IMG/VR virus record: IMGVR_UViG_3300020020_000143 | Location: 1 to 26,924 of that record | Source: a virus | Strand: one strand, 5' to 3' | DNA: 26,924 nucleotides | Shown here: positions 7,457 to 14,885 of the stretch, one piece after another | Layout: every line of letters starts with the position of its first letter | Numbering within the stretch: the first letter of the stretch is position 1 | Notes under the pieces: generated by a model | Seen by the model: only the letters and a program-made list of their open reading frames with translations | Databases searched by the model: none | What the model was told of the DNA's origin: nothing | Translations under genes and position numbers: made by a program

Positions 7457-10194
7457 TGGGGTATTTACGCAAAACTCTCGTTTCGGCGGCTGGTTCCAGC
7501 TTCAACGGCGGCAAGTCGCAAGTCAATCTCGCTTATATGAGCTATCCTTTTATCAATGTGATAAAGGCGTGCGGCGATGACATCAAGCAGGCCGGTGGCA
7601 CGCAGTTCGGCGCACCGGCTGATCCCAGCACGCGAGATGCCAACGGCTACCCGATGTCGATCGGAACGGGCGGCTGGATGATAACCACTGTTCATCCGCC
7701 TACAGCAGATCGTCCCGGCAATCTGATCCAGACATGGGACGGCAATGGTGTTGCGCAGAACATGGTGACGGCGGTTGCCTACACGATCACGGCGGCGACC
7801 AACGCTGCGCAGGCGGTGCTGACGCTCAACCTTGCCGCTCCGGTATCGCCCAATGCCCGCACCACCAACCAGCTCAAGACGGGCCAGTGCATTTCGCTCA
7901 ACGGCTTGTCGGGCGGGACGTGGTCTAGCGTTGAAGGCAACCGCTATCAGATCATTGACGCCGCAGTCGGTGGTGACGCAACTAAGGTGCAGATCTCACT
8001 TAGCTCGACCGGCCTCGGGGCTATCTCTGCGGGCCAATGCCGTAACAGCCTGAACAACAAGACCACGTCCGGCACCGCCTGCATCGGGCGCTATATGTGG
8101 ACGCAGGGTGCGTCGGGAGCGGGAGGAACGGAAGCATTTTCGTTAAACCCCGGCATGGCGTCGATGGATGCCTCTCCGAACTATGTGCGCAATCTTGCGG
8201 TCTATCACGACGACGACGAGGCGGCATATCTGGCCGGTGATATCTGGAGCCCGAAATATGTAGCCAAGCTGATCGAGGGAAAGTTTGGCGTTCTTCGCAC
8301 ACTGGATCTTCAGCACAACAATACTGAAAAGACAGTCAACTGGGCGTGCCGAAAGCCTGCTTCGTATGTGGCGTATGGCTCGACCACCTGGTATCCGGCT
8401 AGCTGTTCTCCGAGCGGCATAACCACAACCAACGTTGGATCTGCTTTCAGTCTGGCGTGGCCGGGCTATGTGCTTGCTGACAAGGCAATCGTGCATGTCT
8501 GGTTCAACACTACGGCGGCGGGCGCTGCGACATTGAATGTCGGCGGTACGGGGGCCAAAAACATTCTGAACGGCTTTTGCGGGCCGCTTGAAGCCGGGTC
8601 GAATACCGTCATCAATGGCGGGGTCAATGATCGTTACAGCACCCTGGTTTATATCGCCGCTCTTGGTGCATGGTCTTTGGCCGGTGGTAATGGCAATGCC
8701 GTTGGTTCGTCCGGCATGCGAACCTACCTGCCGCCCGAGTTGATGCTTTCGCTCTGCACCGCGGTTGGTGCGCATCCTTATTTCGTGGCGCCGATGTTCG
8801 ATGACACGGCGAACTGGGTGACGGGGATTGCCACCCACATGCGGGACAACGCGCCGCCGTGGATGAAATTAATCATGGAAACCACCAACGAAACTTTCAA
8901 TAACGCGGGCGGGTTTCACAACAATGGTTACGCCGTTGCAAACCAGTTCGCAGCCTCGGGTGGCTGGAATGTTACTACAGGGCTTCCCACAGGGGGCTGG
9001 TCTGGAACAAATCCATCCGCCACTGCCTACACGCCTTCATTGGTTACAACGGGCGCAACGACGACAATCACATTCACCGCACCATACCTCGGGCGGGTTG
9101 GCGGCTTCATGCTGTTCAGTGCGGGCTGGGGTGGTGTCCCTGTTCTGGATAATAAATATGCGCATGTCACCGCCATCAACGTTGGCGGCAATCCCAATCG
9201 GATAACGTTGGATGTAACGTCGACTGGAACGTGGACATCCGGCGGCACGGTAAGCCCGGCTCCCGGCGAAGTATTTGAGTGGACCGGCCGACAACTTGCC
9301 AAGATAGGCAAGGCAATCAGCGACGTCTATTCCGCGGACACATCCCGCTACGAGGTTCTGCACGGAGTGCAACTGGCGAAGGGTTCGACGCCGACAAATC
9401 CCAACGACATGGACGGGGCGATGAATGCCAAGGGGTTTGTTCTGGAGGGCGGCTGGGCCGGGTATCTGTACACGACGGCCGTCACGACGTCCTGCTACAT
9501 CAAGCCAGGCGAATACGACACGGCAGCAGAGAACACCAGAGTAACGACCTGGGCACCCAGGCAGGGAAACTGCACCATTACCGGCACATCCATGGTGGTG
9601 AACAGCGGCACAGCTCCGAGCATTGGCGACGAGGTGAGCGGGCAGGCGATCGCCTCTGGCACCGTCGTCTTGAGCGGCACTGGTCCGTTTACGCTTAATA
9701 AAACGCAGAACTATACCGGGGATTATTTCGCTGGCGTCCCGGCCACACGTCGCACGCAGGAAGATGCGTACACGCTGACGACCCAAACCACGACGGGCAA
9801 CCAAGAGTTTCTGATGGTTGCCCCGACCTATTGGCTTAACATTGCAAACTGGGCGAACGGCTGGGGCATCAAGAAAATGTACGCCTATGAAGGTGGCCCA
9901 GATCCGTTGCAGCGCAATTATACCAATTACCAGAACGAGCCGAAGGAGCAGTTTCGCCGCGCGTCCTGTCTGTCGACGACGTGGACTACGCTCGTTCAAA
10001 CAATTTATGCGTCGTGGACGCTCGGACAATATCCGCCTGTTGCGAACCAGTACCCGTCGGGTTTCACGGCGGTGTTTCCCTCGCAGTTTTACTTTGCTGG
10101 CGACAAGCCCAGGGTACAATGCTGGGCGATGTTTGCTGATATCTACGAGGCCACGCCGCCACTGTTCACGGGCATCAAGGCTTACAACCAATAG
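7456..10194 (+). CDS. Large tail-associated protein with glycoside-hydrolase-like motifs, candidate depolymerase
   Basis: The 912-residue protein starts at the ATG sharing one base with the preceding TAA. A GTG three codons upstream is less likely. The middle of the protein contains METTNETFN with Asn478-Glu479. The Asn-Glu pair is typical of the acid/base residue of clan GH-A TIM-barrel glycosidases and of related 'YSNEVWN' secreted proteins. Glu812 in YAYEGG lies near the C-terminus, where a nucleophile would be expected. Between them is a beta-rich insertion of about 200 residues, including SWNVTTG and SGTVSPAPGE. This layout suggests a polysaccharide-cleaving enzyme on the tail. Catalysis is unproven, and the insertion is larger than in ordinary enzymes. 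Its last 20 bases overlap a convergent gene. Confidence 0.7.
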   Translation: MGYLRKTLVSAAGSSFNGGKSQVNLAYMSYPFINVIKACGDDIKQAGGTQFGAPADPSTRDANGYPMSIGTGGWMITTVHPPTADRPGNLIQTWDGNGVAQNMVTAVAYTITAATNAAQAVLTLNLAAPVSPNARTTNQLKTGQCISLNGLSGGTWSSVEGNRYQIIDAAVGGDATKVQISLSSTGLGAISAGQCRNSLNNKTTSGTACIGRYMWTQGASGAGGTEAFSLNPGMASMDASPNYVRNLAVYHDDDEAAYLAGDIWSPKYVAKLIEGKFGVLRTLDLQHNNTEKTVNWACRKPASYVAYGSTTWYPASCSPSGITTTNVGSAFSLAWPGYVLADKAIVHVWFNTTAAGAATLNVGGTGAKNILNGFCGPLEAGSNTVINGGVNDRYSTLVYIAALGAWSLAGGNGNAVGSSGMRTYLPPELMLSLCTAVGAHPYFVAPMFDDTANWVTGIATHMRDNAPPWMKLIMETTNETFNNAGGFHNNGYAVANQFAASGGWNVTTGLPTGGWSGTNPSATAYTPSLVTTGATTTITFTAPYLGRVGGFMLFSAGWGGVPVLDNKYAHVTAINVGGNPNRITLDVTSTGTWTSGGTVSPAPGEVFEWTGRQLAKIGKAISDVYSADTSRYEVLHGVQLAKGSTPTNPNDMDGAMNAKGFVLEGGWAGYLYTTAVTTSCYIKPGEYDTAAENTRVTTWAPRQGNCTITGTSMVVNSGTAPSIGDEVSGQAIASGTVVLSGTGPFTLNKTQNYTGDYFAGVPATRRTQEDAYTLTTQTTTGNQEFLMVAPTYWLNIANWANGWGIKKMYAYEGGPDPLQRNYTNYQNEPKEQFRRASCLSTTWTTLVQTIYASWTLGQYPPVANQYPSGFTAVFPSQFYFAGDKPRVQCWAMFADIYEATPPLFTGIKAYNQ

Positions 10195-10858
10195 TGAAGG
10201 ATTCACCCTGACGACGGCGGCGGATGCCCATGCAAGAGATGCCTACGAAGCCAAGGATCATCATGGCCCACGTAGAAGGCTCCGGCACCGCAGCGACACC
10301 AACATATTCCGGTGCGGTATATGTGGATGGGTTTGTCCAGCCCAGCTCGATGAACCCGTAAGTCAGTGTAAACGTCAGGTCAATTTGCAGAGGTGGCGTC
10401 GTGGCTTCCCTACTATACATGCTTGGGTAGCAGGACGGGTTGCCCGAATTGCAGGAATAGACCGGGCTGTGATTTAACTGCATGAAAGAAGTGTAGTACT
10501 CGGACACGGCAAGTGACCCTGTATAGAACGCGACGGAATAGCCGGAACCAAAATGAAGCTCGCCGTTCTCATCGAACCATTGAATATAGGAGAGATCTCT
10601 GCCGGTCCCAAATACAAGCGGGCTCAGACTTAAAGTGCCAAAGTTAATCACGTCGCCCGGCTGGGCCTGAAAGGCATATACCGGGTTGATACCACCAGCA
10701 CAATTCCCCGCCGTGCAGGCGTTGGTGCTGGCAAATCCATCTGCTCGACCTCCCGTGACGCCGTCCGGCAACTCCCCGAAGATGTCGACGCTATAGTAAG
10801 TTGCGTGAGCAGCGCCGGGAGAGAGGCACAGCGCGGCAAGCAATAAAGCACGTTTCAT
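10175..10858 (-). CDS. PEP-CTERM sorted secreted protein carried by the phage (first copy)
   Basis: The 227-residue protein has a signal peptide (residues 1-19, ending A-H-A). The mature part is about 170 residues, beta-rich, with four cysteines (48, 53, 136, 143). VPEPSTWA sits at residues 191-198, followed by a hydrophobic helix and an Arg cluster (RRRR at 213-216). This is the tripartite PEPxxWA-CTERM sorting signal recognised by exosortase, so the product should be exported and processed at the cell surface by host machinery. An AAGGA site precedes the ATG. Eleven residues follow the Arg cluster, longer than usual, and their codons overlap the end of the convergent tail gene by 20 bp. It runs against the tail operon, so it is probably expressed separately as a lysogeny-time accessory gene. 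Confidence 0.8.
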   Translation of the reverse strand: MKRALLLAALCLSPGAAHATYYSVDIFGELPDGVTGGRADGFASTNACTAGNCAGGINPVYAFQAQPGDVINFGTLSLSPLVFGTGRDLSYIQWFDENGELHFGSGYSVAFYTGSLAVSEYYTSFMQLNHSPVYSCNSGNPSCYPSMYSREATTPPLQIDLTFTLTYGFIELGWTNPSTYTAPEYVGVAAVPEPSTWAMMILGFVGISCMGIRRRRQGESFTIGCKP

Positions 10859-10939
10859 GGATTTTTCCTTTGTTCTGCTTTGGCAGGATCGGGGGGAGAG
10901 TCAACAAGGCCTTGGATTAACATTAACGGAGAACATCAA

Positions 10940-11368
10940 ATGGCGGTCGCAGCGTTCCAGAAATTCAACTGCTTCGTCGAAGATCTGGCAGAGAAAAAGC
11001 ACGATCTTGGCACCGACGCGCTCAAGGTCATGCTGACCGTCACGGCGCCGGTTGCGACCAATACCGTGCGCAGCAACATCACGGATCTCTCAACGGCCAA
11101 CGGCTACACCAATGGCGGCACCGCGGCGACGCTGGGATCCTCGGTGCAGACGTCAGGCACATACAAACTGGTCCTCAACGACGTGACATTTACGGCAACC
11201 GGCGCGGTCGGGCCGTTCCGCTACGCGGTGCTGTACAACACCGTGGGCACGCAGCCGCTGATTGGCTGGTGGGACAACGGCGTCAACGTCACGCTCGCCA
11301 ATACCGAGGTTTTTACCGTCGATTTCGATGGCTCGGCCGGCGTGCTGACGATCACGTCGCCGGCGTGA
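10940..11368 (+). CDS. Small phage virion-type protein of a rhizobial phage family
   Basis: The start chosen is the ATG at 10940 with GGAGA 8 bases upstream; an in-frame ATG at 10880 has no ribosome-binding site. The 142-residue product begins MAVAAFQKFNCFVEDLAEKK. The block ALKVMLTVTAPVATNTV...DLSTANGYTNGGT, then a beta-rich C-terminus, is familiar from many rhizobial phage structural regions, usually annotated as hypothetical. It is isolated between two leftward genes and must have its own promoter or depend on read-through. It could be a tail or decoration protein; this is not established. Confidence 0.65.
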   Translation: MAVAAFQKFNCFVEDLAEKKHDLGTDALKVMLTVTAPVATNTVRSNITDLSTANGYTNGGTAATLGSSVQTSGTYKLVLNDVTFTATGAVGPFRYAVLYNTVGTQPLIGWWDNGVNVTLANTEVFTVDFDGSAGVLTITSPA

Positions 11369-11436
11369 GAGGCGGTTAGTCACTTTTCTCCCGCCTCGAA
11401 TGTTATCAATGGCTTGCGATGGGTCGTTTTTGGCCT

Positions 11437-11568
11437 GTGTGTCACTGCAAGTGCTTGATCCAAAATGGCTACGTCGTAACAGCTCGTTAAGGGTTTCGAC
11501 TAATCGCCTGTTGATTTCGTTGATGTTTTTCATGCGTGTGTCAATTTTCCGGAATTCCGTGTGTCACT
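11437..11568. other. attP: Candidate attachment-site region with three GTGTGTCA repeats
   Basis: The 195-base gap between the preceding gene and the integrase stop has no convincing gene. It holds three direct copies of GTGTGTCA (11437-11444, 11536-11543, 11559-11566); the first and third extend to GTGTGTCACT. The last two flank a 10-bp palindrome, CGGAATTCCG (11550-11559), and the third copy covers the integrase stop codon. Repeats beside a tyrosine integrase fit arm-type binding sites of attP. A core sequence cannot be identified without the bacterial attB. Confidence 0.35.
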
Positions 11569-12568
11569 CCGTGTTCGCTTTTCTCCCCATGGCATCCCGC
11601 GCCAGGCGCCGCTGGTCCGCCGCTTCGGTGTACCGCTGCACCTCGCGCAGCGACTTGTGGCCGGACCAGGCCGCTATCTGGTGGACGCTGTAGCCAAGCT
11701 CTGCCATCCGGCGCATTCCCGCCTTTCGCAGTCCATGACTGACGCACTTGGCCGGCAGATCCGCCTTCTCGATCGCGTCCGCCATGAACCGTGTCAGGCC
11801 CGGCCGCGTCATCTGCCGGCCATCTTCGCGCCCGATCAACGTCAATCCTCTTGCTGGGTAGGCCCGCAATGCCTGCTGGATCTCGATGACGATCGGCAAG
11901 CGCAGCTCGGCGCCGGTCTTTTGCTGGACGACGGTTAGCTCGTCGCCGGCAATGTCGGCCCGGCGCATCTTGGCGACATCCCCGACGCGCTGCATGGTGT
12001 AGAGCAGTAGGGCATAGGCGAGGCGCTGGCGCGTTCCCAGCGGCCATCTGGCCTCGAATGTCTGCAGTTCGCCTTCCGTCCATGTGTGGTGCGTCCCGGT
12101 CTTGTAATGGTCGACGCCGATAACGGGATTGGCGTCTACCCAGCCGGCCTTGGTGGCGTATTTGTAAAGCGCCTGCAGCACCCGCTTGGTGAGGTTCGCC
12201 ATGGCCGGCCTGTCGGCAATGTCGGAAACCAGCTTCGCTGCCTGCCTGTGCGTGATGCCGGCGGTGCGGTGCCCGTGCGACTTGGCGATCGGCTCGAGCG
12301 CCGCGCGGTAGGTTTGCCGGCTGGATTGTTTCAGGTTTCGGAACGCGCGCGAGGCGTAGAATTCAGTGATGAGTAGGCCGAGGCTTCCGGCGACTTTTGT
12401 CGTCGGCGCCGGCTTGTCGCCGAGCAGTGCCTGATAGGCGGCCATGAACTCAGGTGATCCGACGTCGCCCGGAAGGGGCTTGCGGACGGCGCCGCGACGG
12501 AAATAGCGCCTGACTTTGCCGGCGCGGTCGCGGTACTCGTTGATATATTTGAGCCTAAGCATAGTCAT
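11564..12568 (-). CDS. int: Tyrosine-family phage integrase
   Basis: The 334-residue protein has the expected order: an N-terminal arm (1-60), a SAM-like core-binding domain (62-145) and a catalytic domain (160-334). The full catalytic set is visible: Arg194 in QRVGDV, Lys217 in the beta-hairpin, His278 and Arg281 in HGLRKAG, His304 in SGHKS, and the nucleophile Tyr313 in QRYTEAAD. It should catalyse site-specific recombination between attP and the host attB. It is leftward, downstream of the PL operon as in lambda, and overlaps its small upstream partner by 14 bases. A start two codons further in (12562) is possible. It appears intact. Confidence 0.93.
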   Translation of the reverse strand: MTMLRLKYINEYRDRAGKVRRYFRRGAVRKPLPGDVGSPEFMAAYQALLGDKPAPTTKVAGSLGLLITEFYASRAFRNLKQSSRQTYRAALEPIAKSHGHRTAGITHRQAAKLVSDIADRPAMANLTKRVLQALYKYATKAGWVDANPVIGVDHYKTGTHHTWTEGELQTFEARWPLGTRQRLAYALLLYTMQRVGDVAKMRRADIAGDELTVVQQKTGAELRLPIVIEIQQALRAYPARGLTLIGREDGRQMTRPGLTRFMADAIEKADLPAKCVSHGLRKAGMRRMAELGYSVHQIAAWSGHKSLREVQRYTEAADQRRLARDAMGRKANTE

Positions 12569-12749
12569 CCCATGACGCTGCGAGGGTTGCCTTGCGGCCG
12601 TCTACAGCCGGCGGCTCGTTGTCCCCGCTGTCCACCGTGATCGAACCGTCAGGCGCGATCGTCACCTTGCGCACGCACAGGCCGGCACTCTCGGCGGCCT
12701 TGACGGCGCGCCGAACCTGGGCCTGCGTGAATGTCACAGCGCGGGTCAT
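12555..12749 (-). CDS. Small protein coupled to integrase, possible recombination-directionality factor
   Basis: The 64-residue product begins MTRAVTFTQAQVRRAVKAAESAG, a short helical stretch. A beta-hairpin (VRKVTIAPDGSITVDSGD) follows, then an acidic tail ending in SWDDYA. It overlaps the integrase start by 14 bases and is clearly co-transcribed with it. Small genes of this type often sit directly upstream of integrases in rhizobial phages. An excisionase-like role is suggested by position and size, but no winged-helix excisionase motif is obvious. The ribosome-binding site is weak. Confidence 0.6.
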   Translation of the reverse strand: MTRAVTFTQAQVRRAVKAAESAGLCVRKVTIAPDGSITVDSGDNEPPAVDGRKATLAASWDDYA

Positions 12750-12773
12750 CGGGTTTTTTTTCAGAAAATCGAG

Positions 12774-12792
12774 GAGGCGGTACAGCCACCTC
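12774..12792 (-). terminator. Possible terminator after the second PEP-CTERM gene
   Basis: On the minus strand GAGGTGG and CCGCCTC can pair (one G-U) across a 5-base loop, followed by a short ATTTT stretch. It lies 30 bases past the stop of the PEP-CTERM gene, on its strand. The T-run is short, so termination may be partial and allow expression of int from the same transcript. Confidence 0.4.
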
Positions 12793-12821
12793 CCCGAAAT
12801 ATTCCGTTGGCGGAAGGCGAA

Positions 12822-13511
12822 TTACGCCAAGCGGAATTGGTTGCGCCGGCGGTAGGCCATGAAGCCCACGCCCGCAAAGCCGAGGATCATCATCGCCCAG
12901 GTCGACGGCTCCGGTACGGCACCTTGAGTGCCGGTGTCGGTGAAGTCGGCGTAGAGGTTGAGCGTGCCGGTGTGATGCTCGCCGACGTACCACTTGTTCA
13001 GACCGGACAGGAACAGGCTGTTTTCGGCCTCAAAGTGAATGTCGGAGATTGCCACGCCAGTGAGGTTGATGGTCGAGAACAGATCAGCCGTGTCCGCTGC
13101 CGAGAACCCGAACGCCCACTCGCCCGCCAGGAACGTCGAGGAGACATTCAGTTCGTAGGTTGAGGTGCCGCCGGTCACGTTGGGGGACGTGAAGTTGAGC
13201 GCCAGGTTGTAGTTGACGTTGGAGTTGGCACCGAACAGCGGCGAGATGCTGTTGTTGGTCCAAGTCAGCTGCGCCAGCAGAACGTCGTTGGCGAACGGAC
13301 TTGCCTCGACCGAGTTGGCAACGTTGTTCGCCACGATCTGGTTGGTGCCGAGGCCCGGCAGCGTCAGGGTATTACCTGATGCGACGGGGCAGTTGGAGAC
13401 GCAGCCGGATACGTTGGAGAACGTACCAGAAGAGTTAAAAGTAACAGTCTCTGCGTTCGCGCCCCCCGCGAATGCAATTAAGGCCGTGGTCGCAAGTAAA
13501 AGTCTTCGCAT
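12822..13511 (-). CDS. PEP-CTERM sorted secreted protein carried by the phage (second copy)
   Basis: The start is the ATG at 13511. It has AAGGAG 6 bases upstream and begins a clean signal peptide ([20 protein letters not shown]); a longer reading from 13586 would bury it. The 229-residue protein has a beta-rich body that is Asn/Ser/Thr-rich. The stretch GTFSNV...GLGTNQIV...[13 protein letters not shown] resembles the 'choice-of-anchor K'/THxN-type domains of PEP-CTERM proteins. The signal VPEPSTWA is at residues 199-206, followed by a hydrophobic helix and RRR. The first 14 residues of its sorting signal match those of the copy at 10175-10858 in all but the last helix turn, though the mature parts differ. 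Host exosortase should process it. It lies within the leftward early operon between int and the small genes. Confidence 0.85.
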   Translation of the reverse strand: MRRLLLATTALIAFAGGANAETVTFNSSGTFSNVSGCVSNCPVASGNTLTLPGLGTNQIVANNVANSVEASPFANDVLLAQLTWTNNSISPLFGANSNVNYNLALNFTSPNVTGGTSTYELNVSSTFLAGEWAFGFSAADTADLFSTINLTGVAISDIHFEAENSLFLSGLNKWYVGEHHTGTLNLYADFTDTGTQGAVPEPSTWAMMILGFAGVGFMAYRRRNQFRLA

Positions 13512-13589
13512 AGTATACTCCTTGATCAAGAGAAGTGGTTCGGAATGAACCGCAAAAAACAGCAGTGCTTGCGCTTTGCGCTTCATTCG

Positions 13590-13793
13590 TCATGCGCTCA
13601 GGCGGGTCGCCTCTTCCTTTTCCCGGATGTAGGACAGGATGAACTCGATATTGGACTTGATCGTCCACAGCGTGCCGGCCTCGGCCAGCACCTCGTCGTA
13701 GGTTTCCGGCCGGATGACCATCCTGCCGACGACGTTGGTCGTGGCGACGATCGAGTTGAGGGCCTGCGCCAGCGGTTCACGGTCGGGTGTCAT
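13590..13793 (-). CDS. Small early protein, function unknown
   Basis: The 67-residue product (MTPDREPLAQALNSIVATTNVVGRM...) is predicted mostly helical, with a charged C-terminus (YIREKEEATRLSA). It starts in an ATGA overlap with the gene before it. The Shine-Dalgarno GGAG lies inside the upstream gene's last codons. It is the last of the run of small leftward genes before the PEP-CTERM gene. No family is recognised. An overlapping 60-residue reading in another frame at 13598-13780 is judged a shadow. Confidence 0.6.
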   Translation of the reverse strand: MTPDREPLAQALNSIVATTNVVGRMVIRPETYDEVLAEAGTLWTIKSNIEFILSYIREKEEATRLSA

Positions 13794-13963
13794 TGGTTTT
13801 TCTCCGGTGCGAGGGCGGCGCGGGCGATACTGTCCATCTCCCAGAAATCTCCGGCTTCCACGATCTCCCGCAGCGCCGCCTCCAGAGTCGCGATGCGGGC
13901 GCGTGCTGCCATTAATTCAGATGCCTCTCGCACCTCTTTAGATGGTTCAGTTGGTGATCTCAC
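13790..13963 (-). CDS. Small early protein with coiled-coil segment and repeated C-terminal tail
   Basis: The GTG start at 13963 overlaps the previous stop (GTGA) and has GGAG 10 bases upstream. The longer ATG reading from 14011 runs into the preceding gene. The 57-residue product contains ARARIATLEAALREIVEAG, a short coiled-coil heptad pattern, and ends AALAPEKNQ. That tail closely matches the ends of the two genes upstream. Function is unknown; such helical mini-proteins are common in phage early operons. Confidence 0.6.
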   Translation of the reverse strand: MRSPTEPSKEVREASELMAARARIATLEAALREIVEAGDFWEMDSIARAALAPEKNQ

Positions 13964-14139
13964 TTGTCCTGCTCCGATGCGAGGGCGGCGCGGCGTCCGC
14001 AGATGTCGCAAAGCTCACCCGGCTGTAGATGGCACTCTCCACACGGCGGGCCTTCGCAGTTTTTCGGAATGTCGATCAGCGGGCCGTCGCGAAGTTCTTT
14101 CAGCAGATTGATGCGGCAAGCGAACACAAATGTGCTCAT
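13960..14139 (-). CDS. 59-residue cysteine-rich zinc-ribbon-like protein
   Basis: This gene is short but both ends form 4-base overlaps with neighbours (ATGA at its start, GTGA at its end), and it has GGAG at the right distance. The product begins MSTFVFACRINLLKELRDG. It holds cysteines at 28, 33, 36, 44 and 47 (CEGPPCGEC and CDIC), consistent with a small zinc-binding fold. It ends ALASEQDK, a tail shared with neighbouring genes. Function is unknown; phage mini zinc-ribbons often bind host proteins or nucleic acid. Confidence 0.6.
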   Translation of the reverse strand: MSTFVFACRINLLKELRDGPLIDIPKNCEGPPCGECHLQPGELCDICGRRAALASEQDK

Positions 14140-14402
14140 TTGTCCTGCTCCGGTGCGAGGGCGGTCGCCGCCAAAACCTTGAAGCCGGGGGAAACACAGC
14201 CATCAGGTTCGGCTATAATCACCCGCAGCGCCGTCTCCAGCGCCTCGACACGTTTTTCCAGCACCTCGATGCGGGCGGCGGCTATTTTCAGCAGCCGCTC
14301 AGTCTTGGTGTCGTAGCCGCAGTCGCACGAATACTCACGGCCTTGGCATCCCCGGAAATGGTCGCTGGTGATCTGCTCGCGCAAGGCTGACGGGATTCTC
14401 AT
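14136..14402 (-). CDS. 88-residue early protein with coiled coil and CxC motif
   Basis: The ATG at 14402 overlaps the previous stop (ATGA), which is better supported than a longer start at 14465. Residues 19-28 hold three cysteines (C19, C26, C28). Residues 34-62 (ERLLKIAAARIEVLEKRVEALETALR) form a coiled coil. The C-terminus is ALAPEQDK, repeated in neighbours. No enzyme motif is visible. The coiled coil suggests dimerisation. Confidence 0.6.
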   Translation of the reverse strand: MRIPSALREQITSDHFRGCQGREYSCDCGYDTKTERLLKIAAARIEVLEKRVEALETALRVIIAEPDGCVSPGFKVLAATALAPEQDK

Positions 14403-14731
14403 TTGCGGCACCGCCAGCTCGTTCCGCTGTCGGTGTAGACCTTGCGCATGCCGGCCCTGGTGCAAACGTCTGACACCGGCCTGTCTGCCTTCGCCAGCGC
14501 GGGCTTAGGCTCGGGCGCCGCCTCCGCGAATGGCTGCGGCTCGATGCACAAAGCCAGTTCTTCTTTCGACCAGTCCGACAGGTCGATCGTGGGGATGATT
14601 GCCCTTGAGGTGTGTCCAGAGAGGACGTAGGCGCATTTCAGGTACAGCGCCTTGTCCTCCGCGGTGAGGGTGTCGGGATCTGCTGCCAGCGCGGGCGAGG
14701 CCAAGAGCAGAAGAATGGCGAGGCTACGCAC
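14399..14731 (-). CDS. Small exported protein with N-terminal signal peptide
   Basis: The GTG at 14731 has GAGGAG about 8 bases upstream and starts a clear signal peptide, MRSLAILLLLASPALA, followed by ADP. A longer reading from 14830 would place 33 charged residues in front of it. The mature protein of about 94 residues has cysteines at 33, 62, 90 and 108, which could form two disulphides. It has an acidic/proline-rich middle and a basic end (SWRCRK). An exported product in an early lysogeny-linked operon could alter the host envelope. The family is not recognised. Confidence 0.6.
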   Translation of the reverse strand: MRSLAILLLLASPALAADPDTLTAEDKALYLKCAYVLSGHTSRAIIPTIDLSDWSKEELALCIEPQPFAEAAPEPKPALAKADRPVSDVCTRAGMRKVYTDSGTSWRCRK

Positions 14732-14885
14732 TGGCGCGCTCCTCGATCTCGGCAAGGAGATCCGCTTCGGCTTCCTCCTTGGTTCGGCCAAACCCCATAG
14801 GGCTTCCTGGACCGTCATAGGTATCGTCATCGACCGCGCACCATCGGTAATAGTAGTGCGGCGTTTTCTCTGTCAGGATCTTCAT
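14724..14885 (-). CDS. 53-residue early protein, function unknown
   Basis: The ATG shares a base with the stop of the upstream gene, and the end overlaps the exported-protein gene by 8 bases. The product starts MKILTEKTPHYYYRWCAVDDD and contains GPGSPMGFGRTKEEAEADLLAEI, a short-chain layout seen in small phage proteins of one beta-hairpin plus a helix. The start is supported by coupling rather than a strong ribosome-binding site. Confidence 0.55.
   Translation of the reverse strand: MKILTEKTPHYYYRWCAVDDDTYDGPGSPMGFGRTKEEAEADLLAEIEERASA

Larger units (their letters stand above)
13790..14166 (-). repeat. Three copies of a C-terminal stop/start cassette
   Basis: The ends of three consecutive minus-strand genes share a ~25-base sequence, with copies at about 13790-13818, 13960-13988 and 14136-14164. 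Each codes for an ALA-P/S-E-x-x-x tail. Each contains GGAG about 10 bases before an ATG or GTG that overlaps the stop, so each copy supplies the ribosome-binding site for the next gene. Confidence 0.65.

Noticed and set aside
8143-8838. 231-codon minus-strand ORF
   Set aside because: It lies opposite the large tail gene, has no ribosome-binding site and no recognisable motif.
9037-10206. 389-codon minus-strand ORF opposite the large tail gene
   Set aside because: It is antisense to a well-supported 912-residue gene with in-series coupling. Its product is Arg/Gly/Ala-rich with no domain, as expected of antisense frames in GC-rich DNA.
11369-11397. Inverted repeat GAGGCGG/CCGCCTC as a terminator
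   Set aside because: The loop is 15 bases and no T-run follows, so it was not listed as a terminator.
11153-11533. 126-codon minus-strand ORF across the candidate attP
   Set aside because: Most of it is antisense to the 10940-11368 gene, and the remainder shows no motif; the region is better explained as intergenic.
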